The notes: generated from the letters alone by a model not told the origin. 28,827 bases of DNA from CAYTCZ01 sp964436315 (GCA_964436315.1 CAYTCZ010000042.1:1-28827); one strand, 5' to 3'. Shown: positions 7,382 through 14,760, numbered from the stretch's first letter. Made by a program: numbers and translations.

Positions 7382-8380
7382 ATGAGTTTGAAGGTAGCGA
7401 TCAACGGCTTCGGCAGGATCGGGCGCAACTTCTACCGTGCGTCAAGAAAGCGCGGAGCGGACTTCGACGTCGTCGCCGCCAACGACATCGGCGATCCGAA
7501 GACGATGGCGCATCTGCTCAAGTACGACTCGGTCCTCGGTCCGCTCGACGATGAGGTCAAGGCCACAAATGGTGGAATCAGGGTCGGCGATGACGACGTC
7601 TTGCTGCTCTCGGAGCGCGACCCGGCCGACCTGCCCTGGAAGGATCTCGGTGTTCAGGTCGTCATCGAGTCGACCGGCCTCTTCCAGAGCGGCGAGAAGG
7701 CCAGGGCTCATCTCGATGCCGGGGCTGACAAGGTCGTGATCTCCGCGCCCGCAACCGAGCCCGACGTCACGATCGTGCTCGGCGTGAACGACGACGACTA
7801 CGACAAAGACAAACACGACATCATCTCGATGGCGTCATGCACCACGAATTGCGTCGCGCCACTCGCGAAGGTCCTGAACGACGAGTGGGGGATCAAGTCC
7901 GGTTTCATGACGACGATCCACGCATACACGAACGACCAGCAGATCCTCGATCTCCCGCACAAAGACCTGCGGCGGGCACGCGCTGCAGCGATGAATCTCA
8001 TCCCCACAACCACTGGCGCGGCGCGGGCGATCGGACTGGTCATCCCCGAGCTCCAAGGCAAGGTGGACGGCGTCGCAGTGCGAGCGCCGGTTCCCGACGG
8101 TTCGGTCGTCGACCTGACGGCCCACGTCGACGGTAATCCCAGCGCAGACGAGGTCAACGCCAAGTTCAAGGAAGCTGCCGACAATGGGAACTTCGAAGGG
8201 ATCCTCCACTACTCGGACGACCCGCTCGTCTCGAGCGACATCATCGGGAGTTCCTACTCGTCGGTCTTCGACTCACAGCTGACGATGGCGCACGAAGGCG
8301 AGGTCAAGGTCTTCTCGTGGTACGACAACGAGTGGGGCTACAGCTGCCGCCTCGTCGACATCGTGAGTCGGCTGCTCTAG
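7382..8380 (+). CDS. gap: Type I glyceraldehyde-3-phosphate dehydrogenase
   Basis: GAPDH oxidises glyceraldehyde 3-phosphate to 1,3-bisphosphoglycerate with NAD+. The 332-residue protein begins with the Rossmann motif INGFGRIGRNFYR and carries the ANDIGDPKTMAHLLKYDS segment usual for NAD-linked enzymes. The active-site block is SMASCTTNCVAPLAKVL with catalytic Cys153. HAYTNDQQILDLPHKDLRRA, the phosphate-binding TTGAARAIG and the C-terminal WYDNEWGYSCRLVD complete the family pattern. The ATG at 7382 is preceded by a GGGAG site and lies 32 bases after the enolase stop, so the two are likely one transcript. A strong hairpin follows the stop codon. Confidence 0.97.
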   Translation: MSLKVAINGFGRIGRNFYRASRKRGADFDVVAANDIGDPKTMAHLLKYDSVLGPLDDEVKATNGGIRVGDDDVLLLSERDPADLPWKDLGVQVVIESTGLFQSGEKARAHLDAGADKVVISAPATEPDVTIVLGVNDDDYDKDKHDIISMASCTTNCVAPLAKVLNDEWGIKSGFMTTIHAYTNDQQILDLPHKDLRRARAAAMNLIPTTTGAARAIGLVIPELQGKVDGVAVRAPVPDGSVVDLTAHVDGNPSADEVNAKFKEAADNGNFEGILHYSDDPLVSSDIIGSSYSSVFDSQLTMAHEGEVKVFSWYDNEWGYSCRLVDIVSRLL

Positions 8381-8397
8381 CCGCCCGCAGAGAGGAT

Positions 8398-8423
8398 TGA
8401 GGCCGGGCTCTCACCCGGCCTCA
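8398..8423. terminator. Hairpin between convergent gap and cupin genes
   Basis: TGAGGCCGGG pairs perfectly with CCCGGCCTCA over a six-base loop (CTCTCA), 18 bases after the gap stop codon and 18 bases before the cupin stop on the other strand. There is no T-run, as is common for terminators in GC-rich actinobacteria. The symmetrical position suggests it serves both genes. Confidence 0.8.
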
Positions 8424-8440
8424 CTTGGGGAACGGCGGTT

Positions 8441-8854
8441 CTAGACGAACTCGATGCCGAAGTCGGCCGGATCGGCTTCCGAGCCGTTCTTCGGAACGAA
8501 GAAGCGCTCGGGGCCGGCTGGCTCCTCCGTCACGAGAAGACGCGCCTCGTTACCTTTGACCTTGAACGTGTGAGGGATGTCGCGTGGTAGGACCGCGTAC
8601 GAGCCGGGCGCGACATCGATCTCTGCATCGCCGACGTACGCCGTGATCTCGCCGCTGAGGAGATAAACGGTCTCTTCCTCCCTGCGATGAACGTGCAGCG
8701 GCGGCTCGTCGCCGGCTACGACGCGCAGCTCGACGACTCCGAACTCGCCACCCGTCTGGGAGCCTTCGACCTTCAACTCGGCCTCCGAGCCCTGCCCGAA
8801 CTTGTTGACCTCACCAGTTCCGGGGGAAACGAGAATTGGTGCTTCGACTGGCAT
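8441..8854 (-). CDS. Cupin-domain protein
   Basis: A 137-residue single-domain cupin. Motif 1 is visible as PPLHVHRREEETVYLLSGEI (histidine pair and glutamate), and motif 2 as PGSYAVLPRDIPHTFKV with the third histidine, so a bound metal ion is likely. Small cupins of this kind are sugar isomerases, dioxygenases or binding proteins, and the sequence does not distinguish among them. The ATG at 8854 has an excellent AAGGAGG site seven bases upstream. It converges with gap on the other strand. Its upstream region runs straight into a doubled 55-base sequence and a scaffold gap, so the promoter cannot be described with confidence. Confidence 0.85.
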   Translation of the reverse strand: MPVEAPILVSPGTGEVNKFGQGSEAELKVEGSQTGGEFGVVELRVVAGDEPPLHVHRREEETVYLLSGEITAYVGDAEIDVAPGSYAVLPRDIPHTFKVKGNEARLLVTEEPAGPERFFVPKNGSEADPADFGIEFV

Positions 8855-8861
8855 TTCTACC

Positions 8862-9071
8862 TCCTTGGGTTACGTACGTGAGACATCGTCTGCGTACAGT
8901 GGCCGGCACTTCGCGTNNNNNNNNNNNNNNNNNNNNNNNNNNNNNNNNNNNNNNNNNNNNNNNNNNNNNNNNNNNNNNNNNNNNNNNNNNNNNNNNNNNN
9001 NNNNNNNNNNNNNNNNTCCTTGGGTTACGTACGTGAGACATCGTCTGCGTACAGTGGCCGGCACTTCGCGT
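8862..9071. repeat. Exact 55-bp repeat flanking a 100-N gap (assembly overlap)
   Basis: The 55 bases at 8862-8916 are identical to those at 9017-9071, with only the N block 8917-9016 between them. The repeat begins TCCTTGGGTTACGTACGTGA and ends CACTTCGCGT. An exact repeat ending precisely at both contig edges is what de Bruijn assemblers produce when two contigs share a final k-mer (k=55). The true sequence most likely contains one copy and no gap, shortening this region by about 155 bases. A real short duplication is possible but less likely. Confidence 0.85.
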
Positions 9072-9121
9072 CTTGTTACAGCTGAGCTGGCGGTGGGGGA
9101 ACCGCGACACGATCCGATTGG

Positions 9122-9325
9122 CACGAGGCGCTCGAAGATCGGGCATTGGCGAAGAAACAGCTGGCGCTCCTCCGGCGTGCAGAAGCCGAGCACCTTCTCG
9201 ATCCCGGCACGGTTGTACCAGCTGCGATCGAAGAGGACGATCTCGCCGCCCGATGGAAGTTGCTCGACGTAGCGCTGGAAGTACCACTGCGATCGTTCGC
9301 GCTCGGTCGGGATCGGCAGGGCAAC
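9122..9325 (-). pseudogene. Degraded second ppk2 copy (central fragment)
   Basis: The minus strand encodes about 68 residues homologous to the middle of PPK2: LPIPTERERSQWYFQRYVEQ, then GGEIVLFDRSWYNRAGIEKV and LGFCTPEERQLFLRQCPIFE. This covers the Walker B-like aspartate region. The Walker A half and the entire C-terminal half are absent: after FERLV the frame runs into unrelated residues, and upstream of LPIP nothing matches the family. It is clearly different in sequence from the intact gene at 165-983 (for example EQLPSGGEI against PVLPAAGEM), so it is a separate paralogue's relic rather than a recent copy. The nearby contig join could contribute to the truncation on one side. Confidence 0.82.
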
Positions 9326-9359
9326 GATCAGCCGCGAGAGCCCGTTTACCCAATGGGCG

Positions 9360-9581
9360 TCAGCTATGAAGCGTCAGCTCGGTCGTGACGTCGGGGTGTC
9401 GCGCTCGCCAGATCGCGAGGCGAAGTTCGAGCTCCATGCGCACGTGATCCTCGCGGAACGACCCCGGCGACGGCGACGCCTTGACCGTTCCGTGATCGCC
9501 TTCGACCGCCACGAAGCCTTCCTCCTCGAGATAGGAGAGGAGGTCAGGAACGAGCTCGGGATCGCTGAGGATAACTTCCAT
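9360..9581 (-). CDS. Small conserved-looking hypothetical protein
   Basis: A 73-residue acidic protein starting MEVILSDPELVPDLLSYLEE and containing EGFVAVEGDHGTVKASP, then an arginine-rich helix ending RARHPDVTTELTLHS. The alternation of a strand, a helix (PELVPDLLSYLEEEGF) and two more strands suggests a small alpha/beta fold. No catalytic motif is visible and I do not recognise a named family. Codon choice is biased to G/C at the third position as in its neighbours, which supports real coding. No strong Shine-Dalgarno precedes the ATG. It lies just upstream, in transcription order, of the ppk2 relic. Confidence 0.6.
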   Translation of the reverse strand: MEVILSDPELVPDLLSYLEEEGFVAVEGDHGTVKASPSPGSFREDHVRMELELRLAIWRARHPDVTTELTLHS

Positions 9582-9680
9582 CGGCCACGGCCCTGTGTCG
9601 AATCAGAGTCCGCTCTCACCTTTACTGCAATTCAGGCCCCGGTCAATCCCCCTCGCGATTCCGACTCTCAAGCTCTCGAT

Positions 9681-9875
9681 CTAGTGGGCTAGGTGGCTCC
9701 ACACGATGCGGAGCACGGTCTCGGGATCCGCGGGCGTGATAGTGGGCTTCAGCACTCGTCCGACGTCGAGCTCGATCGCCGTCGACTTCTTGCCGCGCCT
9801 CCGGTCCCCGGCAGGAGGAGGAACGGGGAGCGGGATCGCTCTCGGCAGAAGCTCGCGGACGGGGCTGGGAGGCAC
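9681..9875 (-). CDS. Doubtful small ORF downstream of the acyl-CoA synthetase
   Basis: From a GTG at 9875 this frame gives 64 residues ending in GKKSTAIELDVGRVLKPTIT and PADPETVLRIVWSHLAH. It is in the same frame as the acyl-CoA synthetase and remains open back to that gene's TAA stop, 52 bases upstream of the GTG. The second half looks protein-like with ordinary codon use, while the first half is proline-rich and less convincing. There is no clear ribosome binding site. It could be a small downstream gene of the operon or chance. I see no other feature in 9582-9926. Confidence 0.35.
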   Translation of the reverse strand: MPPSPVRELLPRAIPLPVPPPAGDRRRGKKSTAIELDVGRVLKPTITPADPETVLRIVWSHLAH

Positions 9876-9926
9876 ACCGCCGAGCGTTGCATCGCAAACC
9901 CACTGCCCGCTCCCGTGCCGCCTGAG

Positions 9927-11567
9927 TTACGCCGTCGGTGTCTTTGCCTCTTCTTGGAGCCCGAGTTCCTCGGTTGAGATCTCCCGCATCTTGAACTTCT
10001 GTATCTTCCCGGTGACCGTCATCGGGAACGAGTCGACGAACTTCCAGTAGCGGGGAATCTTCACCGTCGCGATCTTGCCGCGGCAGGCTTGCTCGAGACC
10101 GTCGGCCGTCAACGAGGAGCCGTCTTTCGGCCTCACCCAGGCCATTACTTCCTCGCCGTAGCGCGCGCTCGGGACCCCGATGACGTGTGCATCGCTAACG
10201 CCGTCGAGCGTGAGCAGGTACTCCTCAACCTCGCGCGGGTAGATGTTCTCTCCCCCGCGAATGATCATGTCCTTGAGGCGGCCGACAATCTTGACGTAGC
10301 CCTCGTCGTCCATCAAAGCCAGATCGCCGGTGTGCATCCAACCTTCGGAGTCGATCGCCTCTCGCGTTGCCTCCTCGTTCCGCCAGTAACCTAACATCAC
10401 GGAGTAACCACGCGTGTATTGCTCGCCGGGCGTGCCGCGGGGCACGGTCTCGCCGGTCTCAGGATCGACGATCTTCACCTCGACATGTGGGTGCACGCGA
10501 CCGACGGTCGCCACTCGCTTCTCGACCGGGTCATCGACCGTCGTCTGAGCCGACACGGGAGACGTCTCGGTCATCCCGTAACAGATCGTGACCTCGCTCA
10601 TGTGCATCTCTGAGCGCACGTGCTTCATCGTTTCGATCGGACACGGCGCTCCGGCCATGATCCCGGTACGAAGAGTGGAGAGGTCGAAGCTGTCGAAATC
10701 GGGCAAGTCGAGTTCGGCGATGAACATCGTCGGAACACCGTAGAGCGAGGTGCAGCGCTCTTCCTCGACGGTCTGGAGCACTGCCGCCGGATCAAACACC
10801 TCGCCGGGAACGACGGCGCATGCGCCGGTGGTCATACACGCGAGGTTGGCGAGGACCATGCCGAAGCAGTGGTAGAACGGCACCGGGATACACACCCGGT
10901 CGTTCTCCGAGTACTCGCAGCGCTGAGCCACGAAGTATCCGTTGTTGAGGATGTTCTCGTGTGACAGGGTCGCGCCCTTGGGGAAGCCGGTCGTTCCCGA
11001 GGTGTACTGGATGTTGATCGGGTCGCTGGGATCGAGGGAGGCTTCGCGCTCGGCGAGCTCGTCCTCACTCACAGCACTTGAAGCCTCCAGGAGCTCGTTC
11101 CATTCGTGATCGAGCACTAGGACCGAGCGGAGCTCGGGGCACCGGTCACGGACCTCCTCGATCATCGCGACGTAGTCGTTCTTCCGGAAACCCTGTGCCG
11201 TGACGAGCAGGCTCACGCCGGACTGCTTCAGCGCGTACTCGAGCTCGCTCGTCTTGTACGCCGGGTTGATGTTGACGAGGATCGCCCCGATGCGCGCGGT
11301 CGCGTACTGGATCACGATCCACTCCGAGCGATTCGGCGCCCAGATGCCGACGCGATCGCCCTTTTCGACGCCGCGGGCCATCAGGCCGCGCGCGGCACGC
11401 GAAACCTGATCCCAGAGCTCGTCGTGAGTCGCCCGGTAGCCTTGGTCGCGTACGACGACGGCTTCGCGATCACCGAACTGCTCGACGGTTCGGCGGAGTC
11501 GCTCGCCGACGGTCTCTCGCAAGAGGGGCGGCTCAGTCGGGCCCTTGGAGTAGGAGAGCTCCGTCAT
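9927..11567 (-). CDS. AMP-binding acyl-CoA synthetase (fatty-acid-CoA ligase type)
   Basis: A 546-residue adenylate-forming enzyme that activates a carboxylic acid with ATP and loads it on CoA. The P-loop-like motif YTSGTTGFPKGATLSH and the motif CYGMTETSPVS are present. GWMHTGDLALMDDEGYVKIVGRLKDMIIRGGENIYP, split here as GWMHTGDLALMDDEG and VKIVGRLKDMIIRGG, carries the adenosine-binding aspartate and hinge, and the C-terminal MTVTGKIQKFKMRE holds the catalytic lysine. Length and motifs fit medium- to long-chain acyl-CoA synthetases. The ATG lies five bases after the ferredoxin stop, so the gene ends an operon-like run P450 > alcohol dehydrogenase > ferredoxin > synthetase. In that setting it probably activates an acid produced by oxidation of an aliphatic or sterol side-chain alcohol. 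The exact substrate is unknown. Confidence 0.93.
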   Translation of the reverse strand: MTELSYSKGPTEPPLLRETVGERLRRTVEQFGDREAVVVRDQGYRATHDELWDQVSRAARGLMARGVEKGDRVGIWAPNRSEWIVIQYATARIGAILVNINPAYKTSELEYALKQSGVSLLVTAQGFRKNDYVAMIEEVRDRCPELRSVLVLDHEWNELLEASSAVSEDELAEREASLDPSDPINIQYTSGTTGFPKGATLSHENILNNGYFVAQRCEYSENDRVCIPVPFYHCFGMVLANLACMTTGACAVVPGEVFDPAAVLQTVEEERCTSLYGVPTMFIAELDLPDFDSFDLSTLRTGIMAGAPCPIETMKHVRSEMHMSEVTICYGMTETSPVSAQTTVDDPVEKRVATVGRVHPHVEVKIVDPETGETVPRGTPGEQYTRGYSVMLGYWRNEEATREAIDSEGWMHTGDLALMDDEGYVKIVGRLKDMIIRGGENIYPREVEEYLLTLDGVSDAHVIGVPSARYGEEVMAWVRPKDGSSLTADGLEQACRGKIATVKIPRYWKFVDSFPMTVTGKIQKFKMREISTEELGLQEEAKTPTA

Positions 11568-11572
11568 CCGAC

Positions 11573-11773
11573 CTACGCGTCCGCCTCGACGGAGATCGCC
11601 TCGGTCGGGCAGGCGTCTTCGGCAGCGAGGACATCGTCGAGTGGATCGCCCGCCGGATCGACCACGAGCGCCACGTTGTCGTCGCTGATCTCAAAGGTGT
11701 TCGGCGCGAGCGAAACGCACGTCGACGTCCCCATGCAGACATCTTCGTCGACCGCCACCCGCGGAGCCGCCAT
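11573..11773 (-). CDS. Three-cysteine [3Fe-4S]-type ferredoxin
   Basis: A 66-residue ferredoxin with the pattern C-M-G-T-S-T-C (C-x5-C), followed by the SLAPNTFEISDDN block and a final ACPTEAISVE with C-P. Only three cluster cysteines are visible, which is the arrangement of [3Fe-4S] ferredoxins that feed electrons to bacterial cytochromes P450. The P450 gene two steps upstream supports this role. I place the start at the ATG at 11773 (MAAPRVAVDEDVC), which gives the normal family length. A GTG at 11803 would add ten residues. It lies between the broken alcohol dehydrogenase and the acyl-CoA synthetase on one strand. No dedicated ferredoxin reductase gene is seen in the window. Confidence 0.9.
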   Translation of the reverse strand: MAAPRVAVDEDVCMGTSTCVSLAPNTFEISDDNVALVVDPAGDPLDDVLAAEDACPTEAISVEADA

Positions 11774-11842
11774 GCCGAGTAGCGTAGCGATCGGCTGCGT
11801 CACATCAAAGGGCCGGCCCTGACGCCGTTGGAGCCGATCCGG

Positions 11843-12624
11843 CTAGTCGAACCGGACGACGGTTCGCACGCCCGGCGACTTCGTCTCCGAGAACACGCTC
11901 GGCAGCTCAGCGAGCGAAATCGTCCGCGAAACGAGATCCCCGACCGGGATCGTGCCATCCGCACACCAGCTCGCGATCCGACGAAGATCGGCCGGGGGGT
12001 CGATCCAGCCATAGATGCAGCCCGTGATACGGGCTTGCTTCCGCACGAGCGTCCTCGGCGCGACCGGAATCTGGCTGTCGGGCGCGACACCGCCGAGGAT
12101 CACCAACTCTCCGCCGACGGCGAGCGAGTCGATCCCGGCCAGGATGGCGTTCTCGTTCCCGACGGCTTCGAAGGCGACGTCCAGTCCCCCGAGCTCGGTC
12201 AGGGCGTCGACCGCCTCATCGGGATGGAGCAGAACCGTTGCCCCTCGGGCGGCCGCCAACTGGAGATGTGACTCGTCGGGATCGATCGCCGCGATCGTGC
12301 TGGCTTTTGCCATTCGCGCAGCGGCGATCACTGGCGGCACTCGCCACAGGCAGTTCGAATCGATAAGGCAACCCGATCGCCCGCCGAAAGGGTCGTCACG
12401 CCCTCGCCGACCGACTCGACCTCACCGCAGCCCTCGTGGCCGAGCACCAGCGGTGCTCGGAAGGCATCTCGAGGGGCGGCGATATCTGTATGACAGATGC
12501 CCGAGGCGAGCATGCCGATACGGACCTGGCCCGGGCCCGGCTCAGGCACCTCGATGCTATCGACGTGTGGCGCGCCGCCGAGTCGCTCAAGGACGAGCGC
12601 GCGGACCGTCTCTGACGACGGCAT
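11843..12624 (-). pseudogene. Zinc-type alcohol dehydrogenase with an internal deletion and frameshift
   Basis: Two reading frames together give both ends of an MDR-family alcohol dehydrogenase. The N-terminal piece (12624 to a TGA at 12328) has ASGICHTDIAAP, the zinc-ligand GHEGCGEV block and SIRTACGECRQ, where the structural-zinc loop breaks off. The C-terminal piece, in another frame, begins VIAAARMAKASTIAAIDPDE in the middle of the coenzyme domain and runs to TVVRFD at 11843. Roughly 80-90 residues are missing, including the rest of the structural-zinc site and the GxGxxG loop. The break near 12325-12340 has no N block. The enzyme cannot be functional as written. It overlaps the P450 gene by 38 bases, showing a former operon. 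Misassembly across a collapsed segment is the main alternative. Confidence 0.85.
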
Positions 12625-13822
12625 TTCGGCTCAGGACGAGCGGCAGTGAAAGAAGACCGCGTACGTCGCCACGCGCACGCCAGACGGCCTCCTGATTCGG
12701 ATCGAGCGCGAAGTTGGGCATGAGACGCGCGATCTGCTCGAGCATCACGGCCATCTCCAAGCGGGCGACGTTCGCTCCAAGGCACAGGTGGTGCCCGTAG
12801 CCGAACGTCACGTGGCGGTTTGGCTTCCGGTCGAGCATGCAAGCATCCGGTTCCGGAAACTCACGCGGGTCCCGGTTCGCCGCCGCGTAAGCAAGCGCGA
12901 CGACCTCTCCCTCCTCGATCTCGGCGCCGTGAAGCTCCAGGTCATGAGCCGCGTTCCGGCAGAACACCTGGATCGACGGGAAAAGGCGCAGGAACTCGTT
13001 TACCGCACTCGGAATCAACCCGGGCTCTTGGTAGATCCGGTCGCGGATCTCGGGCTCCTCGGCGAGGAACTTGATGGTCATGCCCATTGCGCCCGCCGTC
13101 GTCTCGTGCCCGGCCATGAGCATGACAACGCCGAAGCCTCGGATCTCCAGGTCGGTTAGCCGGTGGCCCTCGACCTCGGTGTCGAGCAATAGACTGATGA
13201 AATCGTCGCGGCGCTCTTGCTTCCGCTCCGCGACGAGGCCGTCGAGGTACTCCTGGAACTCGGCTCCGGCTCGCTTCTGTTCCTCGGGATCGTTGATCGA
13301 TCCCTCGAACATCCTTCGCACCCAGCCTCCCCACTTCGGCTGATCCTCGACTGGCAGCCCCATGAACATCCCGAGCGTCCCGAGGGACATGGGAGTTGCG
13401 AACTCGGTAACGAAGTCGCCGTGTCCGCGCTCGACAATCGGGGTGAGCAGAGACTCGGCAAGCTCGTGGAGATCCGGCCTGAGCGCCTCAACGCGGCTCT
13501 TCGCAAAGATCGGGTTGACGATGCTCCGGTAGAGCGTGTGCTTGGGCGGGTCGAGCTCGATCGGCAGCTGCGGGTAATCGCGCGGCTGACTCGGCGGGAT
13601 CACGGTCGTGCCGACAACGCTCGAGGTGAAGCGTTGCCAGTCCATCGCCGCCTCGGTCACATCCTCGTAGCGCGACAGCAGCCAGAAGCCACCGTAGTGG
13701 TCGCTGTGGATCAGCGGGTGGCGCTCGCGGATCTCGGCGAGGACGGGATGCGGGTCGGCAACGAAGGCGGAATCGTGATGGTCGAAGTCGACTTGGAGGG
13801 GGTGATCCTCGGTTTGGCTCAT
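12587..13822 (-). CDS. Cytochrome P450
   Basis: A 411-residue soluble bacterial cytochrome P450, a haem monooxygenase. The I-helix oxygen-activation motif is AGHETTAG, the K-helix ExxR is NEFLRLF, and the haem loop FGYGHHLCLGANVARLE carries the axial Cys347. The SRYEDVTEAAMDWQRFTSS and DPPKHTLYRSIVNPIF segments are typical of the CYP107/CYP125-like bacterial class, but I cannot assign a subfamily. No membrane anchor is visible. The ATG at 13822 gives the normal length, with only a weak ribosome site. It is first in the run with an alcohol dehydrogenase (broken), ferredoxin and acyl-CoA synthetase. Together these suggest hydroxylation of an aliphatic chain, oxidation to an acid and CoA activation, with the ferredoxin as electron donor. 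Confidence 0.95.
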   Translation of the reverse strand: MSQTEDHPLQVDFDHHDSAFVADPHPVLAEIRERHPLIHSDHYGGFWLLSRYEDVTEAAMDWQRFTSSVVGTTVIPPSQPRDYPQLPIELDPPKHTLYRSIVNPIFAKSRVEALRPDLHELAESLLTPIVERGHGDFVTEFATPMSLGTLGMFMGLPVEDQPKWGGWVRRMFEGSINDPEEQKRAGAEFQEYLDGLVAERKQERRDDFISLLLDTEVEGHRLTDLEIRGFGVVMLMAGHETTAGAMGMTIKFLAEEPEIRDRIYQEPGLIPSAVNEFLRLFPSIQVFCRNAAHDLELHGAEIEEGEVVALAYAAANRDPREFPEPDACMLDRKPNRHVTFGYGHHLCLGANVARLEMAVMLEQIARLMPNFALDPNQEAVWRARGDVRGLLSLPLVLSRNAVVRDGPRARP

Positions 13823-13854
13823 CGGGACGAGCCTACGACATCCGGTCGCTTGCT

Positions 13855-14200
13855 GGGGTCAGGTCTCCGTTGTTTCATCCGGAGGAGCCGCGAGCCGATC
13901 GAGTACGAGCCCTGCGTGCCGCGCGATGATCTCGAAGTCGCGATCGCAGCGCAAGACTGCCGCCCCTTCACGTATCGCCACGGCTGCTACAAGGCAATCG
14001 TTCAGGCTGCGAATCCTCTCGCCATGCTCTCGACATTCGGTGTANNNNNNNNNNNNNNNNNNNNNNNNNNNNNNNNNNNNNNNNNNNNNNNNNNNNNNNN
14101 NNNNNNNNNNNNNNNNNNNNNNNNNNNNNNNNNNNNNNNNNNNNCGCGTGACGCGGATCGAACTCACACTCAGGGTCGACGTGGGGTCAGGTCACCGTTT
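13855..14200. repeat. Direct repeats GGGGTCAGGTC(T/A)CCGTT flanking a toxin-antitoxin remnant
   Basis: GGGGTCAGGTCTCCGTTG starts at 13855 and GGGGTCAGGTCACCGTTT at 14183, in the same orientation. They match at 16 of 18 positions. The left copy contains the TGA stop of the minus-strand PIN-domain frame, and the right copy lies about 16 bases upstream of that locus' apparent GTG start. The cassette is therefore bracketed almost exactly. Related sequences occur at 14312 and, inverted, at 14331, and a looser relative at 5895. Confidence 0.75.
13859..14167 (-). CDS. VapBC-like toxin-antitoxin locus, mostly lost in a scaffold gap
   Basis: Downstream of the gap (14044 to 13859) the minus strand reads ERIRSLNDCLVAAVAIREGA, then AVLRCDRDFEIIARHAGLVL, ending DETTET. 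This is the C-terminal half of a VapC PIN-domain ribonuclease, with the third and fourth acidic residues of the active site (LND and CDRD). Upstream of the gap only MSSIRVT from a GTG at 14167 is seen, which could be the first residues of the antitoxin. An antitoxin plus toxin normally needs about 600 bases, so the 100-N gap should hide several hundred. The first half of the PIN domain, with the first catalytic aspartate, cannot be seen. The last codons of the toxin are contributed by the flanking repeat. Treat this entry as two partial genes separated by unknown sequence. Confidence 0.75.
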   Translation of the reverse strand: MSSIRVTXXXXXXXXXXXXXXXXXXXXXXXXXXXXXXXXXXYTECREHGERIRSLNDCLVAAVAIREGAAVLRCDRDFEIIARHAGLVLDRLAAPPDETTET

Positions 14201-14310
14201 TGCAGCCGCAGGTTCGGGTGGTCGCGTCATCTTTCCCTGCTATGTGCCGAAGACGGCAAACCTCGGGGTGGGTCGGAGTGCTGGCACAGATCTCCCACAC
14301 AAGCGGCAGC

Positions 14311-14343
14311 CGGGGTCAGCGCAACACGACAGACCTGACCCCG
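14311..14343. terminator. GGGGTCAG hairpin at the end of the ridA operon
   Basis: CGGGGTCAG (14311-14319) pairs with CTGACCCCG (14335-14343) over a 15-base loop. It begins five bases after the ridA stop in the minus-strand direction. It belongs to the same repeat family as the direct repeats around the toxin-antitoxin remnant, and its right arm reads AGACCTGACCCC. A terminator role is plausible, but there is no T-run. Between 14201 and 14310 I see nothing else. Confidence 0.65.
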
Positions 14344-14347
14344 CCTT

Positions 14348-14746
14348 TTAGACCTTTGCGATACAGCGGATCTCGATCATGAGCTGGGGAAACGCGAGCC
14401 GCTCGATCTGGACGATCGTGCTCGCGAGTACCGGTTTGCCGCCGAAGACCTCGTCCTTCATCTTCACGCGTGCGTGAAAGGCCGCGTCCATGTCGACGAC
14501 ATACAGCGTCTCCTCGACAACGTTCTCGATCGTTGCGCCGTGCTGCGCGAGCACCTTCGCGATGTTCGCGTAGGCGGCACGCATTTGCACTTCCATGTCC
14601 CCTTCGCCGAGGACGTTGCCCTCGTCATCGTGACTCACCTGTCCGGAGAGGTAGATCGTGTCATCAACCTTGATTGACTGGGCATAGCCGTACTGGTCTT
14701 CCCAGGGCATGCCGAGGCTGGTGGGCTCTTTCGTCAGCGTCGCCAT
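14348..14746 (-). CDS. RidA/YjgF/YER057c family protein
   Basis: A 132-residue member of the RidA superfamily, homotrimeric enzymes that hydrolyse reactive enamine/imine intermediates. The protein shows the typical SIKVDDTIYLSGQVSHDDEG segment, the helix QMRAAYANIAKVLAQHG, VVEETLYVVDMDAAF and the C-terminal FPQLMIEIRCIAKV. The highly conserved RidA arginine that binds the carboxylate is expected in the C-terminal strand, and an arginine is present in EIRCIAKV, so activity is possible. The N-terminal PWEDQYGYAQ resembles the Rid4-7 or lyase-adjacent groups more than classic RidA. AAAGGAG precedes the ATG. It follows the 103-residue protein gene by 14 bases and is surely cotranscribed with it. 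Confidence 0.9.
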   Translation of the reverse strand: MATLTKEPTSLGMPWEDQYGYAQSIKVDDTIYLSGQVSHDDEGNVLGEGDMEVQMRAAYANIAKVLAQHGATIENVVEETLYVVDMDAAFHARVKMKDEVFGGKPVLASTIVQIERLAFPQLMIEIRCIAKV

Positions 14747-14760
14747 CGCGCTACTCCTTT

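Noticed and set aside
8862..9071. A genuine 55-bp dispersed or terminal repeat
   Set aside because: The copies end exactly at the gap edges and equal a standard k-mer length, so an assembly overlap is far more likely.
9643..9903. 86-residue minus-strand frame starting MGLRCNARRC
   Set aside because: Arginine- and serine-rich composition typical of a shadow frame; the overlapping 9681-9875 frame looks more protein-like.
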